DNA from: an uncultured Oscillospiraceae bacterium
Lineage (GTDB): Bacteria > Bacillota > Clostridia > Oscillospirales > Oscillospiraceae
NCBI GenBank assembly: GCA_910585155.1
Contig: CAJUEC010000055.1
Coordinates: 1-10,753 of the forward strand
Length of the DNA: 10,753 nucleotides
Direction: 5' to 3'
Shown here: piece by piece, positions 6,411 through 10,753 of the stretch
Layout: every line of letters starts with the position of its first letter
Position numbering within the stretch: the first letter of the stretch is position 1
Notes under the pieces: generated by a model
The model's input: only the letters and a program-made list of their open reading frames with translations
Told to the model about the DNA's origin: nothing
Databases searched by the model: none
Program-made: the position numbers and the translations under genes

Positions 6411-6656
6411 AGGAAAGGCTGGAATATTGCGCAACCAAAGGTTGCGGAGCCGTCGCGAGCAGCGCGGATGGACCGGAGCAAAGGCGAAAGCCCAGCCGCC
6501 GCGCAGCGCCGGATGGGTTTTGGCGCAGTCGGAGGGCTTGGGACCCGTCGCGGAGGCTTCGAGCACGACTACAGCCAGAAGCGCGAGGATAGCCGCGCAG
6601 GGGAGCTTGGACCGGAGCGAAGCCAGACGCTCAGCCCCCTCTGCGGAAAAACACGC
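6411..6656. other. Gene-free spacer with internal short repeats
   Basis: Between the azlD stop and the HTH promoter I find no gene with a start and ribosome binding site. The stretch contains repeated short words: GGACCGGAGC at 6470-6479 and 6609-6618, both followed by a related purine-rich tail; CCGTCGCG at 6450-6457 and 6545-6552; and ACGCTCAG at 6627-6634 and 6653-6660. A small inverted repeat GCGCG/CGCGC is at 6581-6598. It may be a dispersed intergenic repeat or decayed DNA. I see no clean terminator for azlD. Confidence 0.4.
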
Positions 6657-6986
6657 TCAGAACACGGCCTGCACCAGGACCATGTACAGGATGGTCCCGC
6701 CCACGATGGACAGCATGTTGTTTTTCTTCCAGAGGTGGAGGCCCACCACCGCCAGGCCGGCGATGAGGCCGGGGGCCCAGCCGGCGGGGCCGGCGAAGCT
6801 GGTTCCCCGATAGCAGTACACGATGAGCATGGCGATCACCGCCGGGGGGAGGAACCGGCCCAGGTAGAGCACCACCCGCGGGGGCTCCCCGCCGCCCCGG
6901 CCGAACAGCAGGAAGGGCAGCGCCCGGGTGAGGAAGGTCACCACGGCCATCACCGCCACCAGGGCGGCGATTTGTGGGGTGGTCAT
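6657..6986 (-). CDS. azlD: AzlD-family branched-chain amino acid transport subunit
   Basis: Small membrane protein of 109 residues, the normal AzlD length, with about four hydrophobic helices. Typical features are the N-terminal LVAVMAVVTFLTRALPFLLF, the central RFLPPAVIAMLIVYCY and the C-terminal LSIVGGTILYMVLVQAVF. It partners AzlC in exporting branched-chain amino acids and analogues. Its ATG (6986-6984) overlaps the azlC stop TGA in an ATGA junction, so the two are translationally coupled. The same reading frame is open far upstream inside azlC, but that part is a shadow. Confidence 0.9.
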   Translation of the reverse strand: MTTPQIAALVAVMAVVTFLTRALPFLLFGRGGGEPPRVVLYLGRFLPPAVIAMLIVYCYRGTSFAGPAGWAPGLIAGLAVVGLHLWKKNNMLSIVGGTILYMVLVQAVF

Positions 6987-7702
6987 AGGGCCGCGCCCCC
7001 TTTCCGCGCGCCGCAGGGGCGCTCCAGCTGGGGGCGGAGCAGCAGAAGCCCGGCCGCCAGGATGCCCAGGGCGGGGATGAGGAACCGCCCGTTGTCCGGC
7101 CCGAAGAGGAGCAGGCAGGCCAGCGTACCCGCCGCCCCCAGGTACACCGGGGCGTGGCGGCTGCTGGACTGCCACTGCTCCACGGCGATGACCAGGAACA
7201 GCGCCGTCATGGCAAAGTCGATGCCCTGGGTATTGATGGTGACGAGGGCCCCCGCCGCAGCGCCGATGACGGACCCGGCGATCCAGTAGAGGTGGTCCAA
7301 CAGGGCGATGGCGAAGTAAAAATCCTTCTCCTCCACCCCCGCCGGGACGCTCACCCCGGCCAGCAGGGCGTAGGTCTCGTCGGTGAGGGAGAAGATCATG
7401 TACAGCTTCCGCCAGCCCATGCCCCGGAACTTCTCCAGCATGGACAGGCCGTAGACCAGGTGGCGGAAGTTGATGATGAGGGTGAGGAAGGCGGCGTCCG
7501 CCAGGGGGGCGGCGCGGGCCAGCAGCTCCACCCCCAGGTACTGGCCGCTGCCGGCGTAGATGGCCGTTGACATGAGGGCGGCCCAGCCTGGGGCGAAGCC
7601 AGCCGCCGACAGCATCCAGCCGAACACCACTCCGATGGAGAGATATCCCATGAGCACCGGCAGGGTGTGGGGGAAGGCGGCGGCCAGGGTCTTTTGGTTC
7701 AT
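6983..7702 (-). CDS. azlC: AzlC-family branched-chain amino acid permease
   Basis: Polytopic membrane protein of 239 residues, the usual AzlC length. Family motifs include PVLMGYLSIGVVFG (15-28), TAIYAGSGQYLGVELLA (46-62), the conserved INFRHLVYGLSM (76-87) and FSLTDETYAL (103-112). It forms the large subunit with AzlD and exports branched-chain amino acids, as first described for 4-azaleucine resistance in B. subtilis. The ATG at 7702 follows AAGGA by 11 bases. It is the first gene of a two-gene operon read from the promoter at 7745-7773. No lrp-type regulator gene is adjacent here. Confidence 0.93.
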   Translation of the reverse strand: MNQKTLAAAFPHTLPVLMGYLSIGVVFGWMLSAAGFAPGWAALMSTAIYAGSGQYLGVELLARAAPLADAAFLTLIINFRHLVYGLSMLEKFRGMGWRKLYMIFSLTDETYALLAGVSVPAGVEEKDFYFAIALLDHLYWIAGSVIGAAAGALVTINTQGIDFAMTALFLVIAVEQWQSSSRHAPVYLGAAGTLACLLLFGPDNGRFLIPALGILAAGLLLLRPQLERPCGARKGGAAL

Positions 7703-7744
7703 TGGGGGTCACATCCTTAGAAGAGCGTAAATATTGACACAATG

Positions 7745-7773
7745 ATTATACCGTCAAGGGTTTTCCCTGACAA
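7745..7773 (-). promoter_or_regulatory. Promoter of azlC-azlD
   Basis: TTGTCA (7773-7768), a 17-base spacer and perfect TATAAT (7750-7745) on the minus strand, about 42 bases before the azlC ATG. The inverted pair TTGAC/GTCAA (7734-7738 and 7753-7757) brackets the -10 box and could be an operator. Confidence 0.83.
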
Positions 7774-7797
7774 GGGCCGGGTTTTACAGATTGTTCA

Positions 7798-7826
7798 TTG
7801 TATTTCCGGCATAATTTGGATATAAT
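7798..7826 (+). promoter_or_regulatory. Probable promoter of the lipid kinase gene
   Basis: Perfect TATAAT at 7821-7826, with only a weak -35 (TTGTAT at 7798-7803) at 17 bases. It is divergent from the azl promoter. A small hairpin CCGGCC/GGCCGG (7846-7860) lies in the leader before the gene. Confidence 0.55.
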
Positions 7827-7882
7827 ATGCTCCAATATCATCCGTCCGGCCTGAGGCCGGGCGGGGCGGAGCGTGACGTGGC

Positions 7883-8794
7883 ATGAAACGGCTTTTGTAC
7901 ATCTACAATCCCGCCGCCGGGCGGAAAACGGCCAAGATCAACCTATCTGACGTGCTGGAGGTGTTTGCCCGCCAGGGCTACGAGATCACCGTCCACCCCA
8001 CCCAGGCGCGGGGGGATGCCGCCCGGGCGGCCCGGGAGCAGGGGCCGGGGTATGACCGGGTGGTGTGCTGCGGCGGAGACGGCACGCTGAACGAGACGGT
8101 GCAGGGCCTGCTGGCCCTGCCGCGGGAGGCGCGGCCGCCGCTGGGCTATATTCCGGCGGGCACCACCAACGACTTCTCCCGCACCCTGGAGCTGCCCAGG
8201 ACCGCCCCCGAGCTGGCGGAGGTGGCGGGGGAGGGGGTCCTCCGGTCCATCGACATCGGGGAGGCCCAGGGCCGTCTGTTCACCTATGTGGCGGCCTTTG
8301 GGCTGTTCACCGACGTGTCCTACTCCACCTCCCAGGTGAGCAAGAACCTGCTGGGCCACCTGGCCTACGTGCTGGAGGGGATGGGCAGGCTGTCCAACAT
8401 CCCCAGCTACCACATGAAGGTGACCTCCGGCCAGGGCCATGAGGTGGAGGGGGATTTCATCTACGGCATGGTGGGCAACACGGTTTCGGTGGGGGGGCTG
8501 GTGAATCTGCCCCGGGAGAAGGTGCGGCTGGATGACGGTCGGTTTGAGGTCATTCTGATCCGACGGCCGGAAAACGGCAGGGATTGGCAGTCCATCCTCA
8601 CCGCCCTCACCACCCTGGAGCTGGCGGAGGACGGGGCGGTGACCGGCTTTTCCGCGGGGGAGATCACCTTTGAATGCGGCCAGCCGGTGGCCTGGACGGT
8701 GGACGGCGAGTTCGGCGGGGAGCAGGCGGCGACCCGGGTCAGGTGCCTGCCCCAGGCGCTGACCATGGCGTGCGGCGCCTCCGGGGAGGAGTGA
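7883..8794 (+). CDS. Diacylglycerol/lipid kinase (DagK/YegS/BmrU family)
   Basis: Cytoplasmic, membrane-associated lipid kinase of 303 residues, the family length. It phosphorylates diacylglycerol or a related lipid using ATP and recycles lipid from envelope polymer synthesis. Visible motifs are NPAAGRK (9-15), the nucleotide-binding GGDGTLNE (64-71), PAGTTNDFSR (91-100), LDDGRFEV (216-223) and the C-terminal WTVDGE (271-276). The exact lipid substrate and whether it is DgkB or YegS type cannot be set from sequence. The ATG at 7883 has a modest GCGGAG site 11 bases upstream. It is a single-gene unit with its own promoter and a strong terminator. Confidence 0.93.
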   Translation: MKRLLYIYNPAAGRKTAKINLSDVLEVFARQGYEITVHPTQARGDAARAAREQGPGYDRVVCCGGDGTLNETVQGLLALPREARPPLGYIPAGTTNDFSRTLELPRTAPELAEVAGEGVLRSIDIGEAQGRLFTYVAAFGLFTDVSYSTSQVSKNLLGHLAYVLEGMGRLSNIPSYHMKVTSGQGHEVEGDFIYGMVGNTVSVGGLVNLPREKVRLDDGRFEVILIRRPENGRDWQSILTALTTLELAEDGAVTGFSAGEITFECGQPVAWTVDGEFGGEQAATRVRCLPQALTMACGASGEE

Positions 8795-8836
8795 CGGGGG
8801 CCCCGCCCTGTTTACCGCCAGAGGCATCAGGGATAA

Positions 8837-8886
8837 TGTCCGTGGGAGGCCGGCGGCAGCGCCGGCCTCCCACGGACAGCGTTTTT
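8837..8886 (+). terminator. Intrinsic terminator after the lipid kinase gene
   Basis: Perfect 19-bp stem: left arm TGTCCGTGGGAGGCCGGCG (8837-8855), loop GCAG, right arm 8860-8878, then T5 at 8882-8886. It sits 43 bases after the stop codon. Confidence 0.95.
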
Positions 8887-8912
8887 GCAGCGGGGGCAAA
8901 GCGCCATTTGGC

Positions 8913-8941
8913 TTGACATTTTCCTCGAAATGGGGTATCTT
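8913..8941 (+). promoter_or_regulatory. Promoter leading into the tRNA-Ser region
   Basis: Perfect TTGACA (8913-8918), a 17-base spacer and TATCTT (8936-8941). The predicted start near 8948 lies 16 bases before the truncated tRNA copy, as expected for a tRNA transcript. Confidence 0.82.
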
Positions 8942-8963
8942 AAAAAGCACTGAGACCAGCCGG

Positions 8964-9006
8964 GGAGCGGTATCGAAGTGGTCATAACGGGGCTGACTCG
9001 AAATCA
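8964..9006 (+). pseudogene. Truncated tRNA-Ser(CGA), 5' half only
   Basis: Starts as a tRNA (acceptor strand GGAGCGG), then shares the 20-mer GTATCGAAGTGGTCATAACG and, after three bases, CTGACTCGAAATCA with the intact tRNA-Ser 78 bases downstream (35 of 37 positions identical from 8970). Identity ends just after the anticodon loop: no 3' anticodon stem, variable arm, T arm or acceptor 3' strand follows. The acceptor strand differs from that of the intact gene, so it is not a simple recent duplicate. It sits where the promoter would place the original tRNA gene. Confidence 0.85.
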
Positions 9007-9041
9007 TGTTACCTGTGCCTAAAATTGAATAATTATACTAT

Positions 9042-9130
9042 GGAGACGTATCGAAGTGGTCATAACGAGCCTGACTCGAAATCAGGTAGTCCGCAAGGGC
9101 TCGTGGGTTCGAATCCCACCGTCTCCGCCA
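9042..9130 (+). tRNA. tRNA-Ser, anticodon CGA, with encoded CCA
   Basis: Full cloverleaf with the long variable arm of serine tRNA. The acceptor stem GGAGACG (9042-9048) pairs with CGTCTCC (9120-9126). The anticodon loop CTCGAAA is closed by CCTGA/TCAGG. The T arm GTGGG-TTCGAAT-CCCAC is intact, and CCA is encoded at 9128-9130. Anticodon CGA reads UCG. It is followed at once by a strong terminator. It is probably transcribed from the promoter at 8913-8941 through the truncated copy, as I see no good promoter in 9007-9041. Confidence 0.97.
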
Positions 9131-9131
9131 C

Positions 9132-9167
9132 AAAAGCCTTGAAAACACTGCGTTTTCAAGGCTTTTT
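9132..9167 (+). terminator. Intrinsic terminator of tRNA-Ser
   Basis: Perfect 15-bp stem AAAAGCCTTGAAAAC/GTTTTCAAGGCTTTT (9132-9146 and 9152-9166) with a 5-base loop, ending in T5 (9163-9167), directly after the CCA. Confidence 0.94.
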
Positions 9168-9179
9168 CCTTACTTTCTG

Positions 9180-9305
9180 TGGTGCCCTATTCTGCTGGAT
9201 TTTCTGAAATGGTGCCCTTGGTGCCCTGGTTTGTGGTGCCCCGCAAAGGTTGCTGTATGCAATTCATTCTGTAAAAATGTATGCTGTGGTGCCCTAATGG
9301 TGCCC
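9180..9305 (+). repeat. Six direct copies of TGGTGCCC, candidate integrase arm sites
   Basis: The octamer TGGTGCCC occurs at 9180-9187, 9210-9217, 9219-9226, 9234-9241, 9287-9294 and 9298-9305, all in the same orientation. It fills the space between the tRNA terminator and the integrase remnant. Tyrosine integrases that use tRNA genes often bind repeated short arm-type sites near the attachment core, which fits this position. The role is inferred. Confidence 0.75.
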
Positions 9306-9325
9306 GGATTCCCTAAAAACATATA

Positions 9326-9379
9326 AAAAGCAGCGCGGAGCTGTAAAGAGATACGTCCCTCACAGCTCCATTCCGCTGC
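9326..9379 (-). terminator. Terminator hairpin of the integrase remnant
   Basis: On the minus strand GCAGCG and GGAGCTGT pair with ACAGCTCC and CGCTGC (plus-strand arms 9330-9344 and 9362-9379, small internal loop), followed by T5. The stem overlaps the integrase stop codon. Confidence 0.75.
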
Positions 9380-9644
9380 TTCTCTTTCGTGCTTTTTTGG
9401 GGGTGTCCTTGCTGTCTGCGCTCTTTTCGGACGCAGCTTTTTGCGGGTGCAGGGCTTTGTGATAGGTTTCCAGCACAGCCTTTTTCCGTTCCAGCCGCAC
9501 GTCAACGTACTGCGCCGTTACCGCTTCAAGGTTGGTGGAGATACCCAGCGACATACCAATGCCTTTGAGGGTATGCCCCAAAATCTCGCCTACGGTGTAA
9601 AAGTCACCGGTGAGCTGGTGCATATTGGTTGCTGCGGTGTGCCC
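9360..9644 (-). pseudogene. Tyrosine recombinase/integrase, C-terminal remnant
   Basis: About 94 codons matching the end of phage-type tyrosine integrases of Clostridia. The frame opens with GHTAATNMHQLTGDF, where the family would have the RHT of the catalytic HxxR motif, and is cut by an in-frame TAA at 9645-9647. The GH motif (EILGHTLKG) and the tyrosine nucleophile (TAQYVDVR) remain, then a lysine-rich tail. The N-terminal arm-binding and core-binding domains, the first catalytic arginine and the HxxR histidine are missing, so it cannot be active. An ATG at 9623 begins an 87-codon open frame, but I see no ribosome binding site for it. Its place beside tRNA-Ser marks the end of an integrated element. 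Confidence 0.85.
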
Positions 9645-9653
9645 TTATGGCAT

Positions 9654-9710
9654 AATAAGGACAAATCGGAAAACCCTTGCGTTGCAACGGGTTGGCGGTT
9701 TGTCCTTATT
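9654..9710. repeat. Perfect 12-bp inverted repeat at the integrase breakpoint
   Basis: AATAAGGACAAA (9654-9665) and its exact reverse complement (9699-9710) enclose 33 bases that contain the palindrome GTTGCAAC (9681-9688). It begins 7 bases beyond the in-frame TAA that ends the integrase homology. The word GGACAAAT from its left arm recurs at 9781-9788 and 10731-10738. It may be a recombination site, a small mobile element or a terminator-like hairpin. Confidence 0.7.
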
Positions 9711-9815
9711 CTTTTTCCACTAAAAAAGGCCCTTGAGTGGGGTCTGCGGGAGGGGGTGAAAAACTAAGGCTGCACTTAAAGGACAAATTTTTTCGGGCCG
9801 TGAAGGAGGTTAAAA

Positions 9816-10334
9816 ATGGGAGCCTGGGGCATTAGAGAACGTCAAAGTGACTACGGACTGGACCTGCTGGGGACTATCGTAGGCACACAACTGAAAGCAG
9901 TGGACTTCGCCATCTTCAATACAGCAGAGGCCATTGAGCTGCTGCGGCAGGATATTATGGAGGACATCAAGCGGACCAACCGGGGCTGTCCCCCGGAGGG
10001 GCTGGACTGCTACATCAACGCCAACTTCCCGCGAGACTTTACCCATGCGGCACTCCTGATCGCGGAGTGTCTGGCGGACTACTATCGAACCGGGGAGCTG
10101 ATCGTCACCGAGTATGTTGGCGAAAACTATGATCCGGTAGACCATCATATTAAGGAGTTTGTTGTCACTCCGGCTGATTTCAAAATCCTTTTGGACGAGC
10201 TGCAAAGCGTCCAGAACCCGGAGTGTGAGTTATATCAATGCTGGATCGGTGATGATACCCGCCAGCGGTGGCTGGCCCATATCCGGGCTGTCCAGCAAAC
10301 CTTGAAGGAGGCGGCACATGGCTGTTACAGTTAG
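9816..10334 (+). CDS. Unknown accessory protein, first gene of a two-gene operon
   Basis: Predicted soluble acidic protein of 172 residues starting MGAWGIRERQSDYGLDLLG. I do not recognise a named family with certainty. It has no signal peptide or membrane segment and no obvious catalytic motif. Features that may help identification are AALLIAECLADYYRTGEL (about 82-99) and a tryptophan near the C-terminus (TRQRWLAHIRAV). The ATG at 9816 has an excellent AAGGAGG site (9803-9809) 6 bases upstream. It overlaps the next gene by 17 bases, so the two products are probably made together. The region is visibly less GC-rich than the chromosome to the left, consistent with transfer. No promoter is clear in 9711-9802. 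Confidence 0.82.
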   Translation: MGAWGIRERQSDYGLDLLGTIVGTQLKAVDFAIFNTAEAIELLRQDIMEDIKRTNRGCPPEGLDCYINANFPRDFTHAALLIAECLADYYRTGELIVTEYVGENYDPVDHHIKEFVVTPADFKILLDELQSVQNPECELYQCWIGDDTRQRWLAHIRAVQQTLKEAAHGCYS

Positions 10335-10665
10335 CGAAATCACCGTGGATGACCTGCCGGGAATGGCGCGGCAGTACGGAGAGGGGCTTATCATCCAGGA
10401 CTGTGATATGAACCCCTATGAAGCGGCAAATGTGGTTAATGAGACATTCATCCATGGCGGCATCCTGCTGGAGAGGAAAGAATTTCAGAAGGTCATGGTT
10501 TTTCAGAACGATAATTGGACCAATTTGCTGTTCCCTTTCTTCCAAGTTAAACTGGATACGGGAAAACTCGTCGCGTGGCAGTTTTTCACCTATCAGACCT
10601 GTCACAGTGTATTTCTGACCGATTACATCCGAGGTAAGAGAAGCATTTTAGGCGAAAAGTGGTAA
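10318..10665 (+). CDS. Unknown accessory protein, second gene of the operon
   Basis: Predicted soluble protein of 115 residues, not recognised. It begins MAVTVSEITVDDLPGMARQY and is rich in aromatic residues in its second half (NDNWTNLLFPFFQVK, VAWQFFTYQTCHSVFLTDY). There is no signal peptide, and the hydrophobic stretches are too short and polar for membrane helices. The ATG at 10318 lies inside the end of the first gene, with GGAGG 7 bases upstream, typical of translational coupling. A strong terminator follows 13 bases after the stop, so the pair forms a closed two-gene unit. A two-protein complex or a toxin/immunity-like pair is possible, but nothing in the sequence shows it. Confidence 0.8.
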   Translation: MAVTVSEITVDDLPGMARQYGEGLIIQDCDMNPYEAANVVNETFIHGGILLERKEFQKVMVFQNDNWTNLLFPFFQVKLDTGKLVAWQFFTYQTCHSVFLTDYIRGKRSILGEKW

Positions 10666-10678
10666 CAAAATTCCAAAA

Positions 10679-10722
10679 CCCACCCTCAACTGACTAATTA
10701 TCAGTTGGGGGCGGGCTTTTTT
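10679..10722 (+). terminator. Intrinsic terminator of the two-gene accessory operon
   Basis: Stem CAACTGA/TCAGTTG extended by a G-T pair, three G-C pairs, one mismatch and three more G-C pairs (10679-10693 with 10701-10715), a 7-base loop, then T6 (10717-10722). Confidence 0.92.
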
Positions 10723-10753
10723 GCATTTACGGACAAATCTACAAGCGGCAGGA

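Noticed and set aside
6987..7742. Long N-terminal extension of azlD in the same frame
   Set aside because: The extension is an out-of-frame shadow of azlC. The ATGA overlap at 6983-6986 marks the true azlD start.
7943..9007. Minus-strand open frame of 354 codons
   Set aside because: It runs antisense through the lipid kinase gene, its terminator and the truncated tRNA, which no real gene would do.
9180..9305. Possible CRISPR array from the TGGTGCCC repeats
   Set aside because: The repeat unit is only 8 bases and spacing is irregular (9 to 53 bases); no cas genes are present.
9441..9767. Plus-strand frame of 108 codons
   Set aside because: Antisense to the integrase remnant, whose catalytic motifs are recognisable; it also crosses the inverted repeat.

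Overview
The window is GC-rich DNA of a low-GC-phylum type bacterium (Firmicutes/Bacillota, class Clostridia; an Oscillospiraceae-like gut species is my best guess). The clues are the Gram-positive form of ribosomal protein S12, an L7Ae-like protein next to rpsL, strong SD sequences, sigma-A-type promoters with exact 17-bp spacers, and the domain style of the regulators. The species assignment is inference.

Layout. Positions 1-1982 hold the start of the str operon on the minus strand: a near-consensus promoter, an L7Ae/YbxF-like protein, rpsL (S12), rpsG (S7) and the first 101 codons of fusA (EF-G), which runs off the left edge. A 325-base spacer between rpsL and rpsG is unusually long and carries a possible inserted or structured element. 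Positions 2025-3341 hold a tandem-GNAT acetyltransferase gene with its own promoter, a 14-codon leader ORF, and a hairpin that hides its ribosome binding site. Positions 3343-6385 hold an HTH-TPR regulator, a PTS EIIC-like membrane protein preceded by a 34-bp perfect palindrome, and an HTH regulator with two membrane segments, all on the minus strand. Positions 6657-7773 hold azlC-azlD (branched-chain amino acid export) with a good promoter, divergent from a diacylglycerol/lipid kinase gene (7883-8794, plus strand) that ends in a 19-bp-stem terminator.

The right end (8913-10753) is a tRNA-associated accessory region. A promoter leads into a truncated tRNA-Ser 5' half, then an intact tRNA-Ser(CGA) with its terminator. 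After that come six copies of TGGTGCCC, the C-terminal remnant of a tyrosine integrase, a perfect 12-bp inverted repeat, and a two-gene operon of unknown function closed by a terminator. This reads as the scar of one or more integrative elements at tRNA-Ser.

The best candidates for undescribed biology are the leader-peptide/alternative-hairpin control of the double GNAT gene, the palindrome that seems to act as both operator and terminator before the PTS gene, and the half-tRNA/intact-tRNA tandem. None has been tested here; all rest on reading one sequence.
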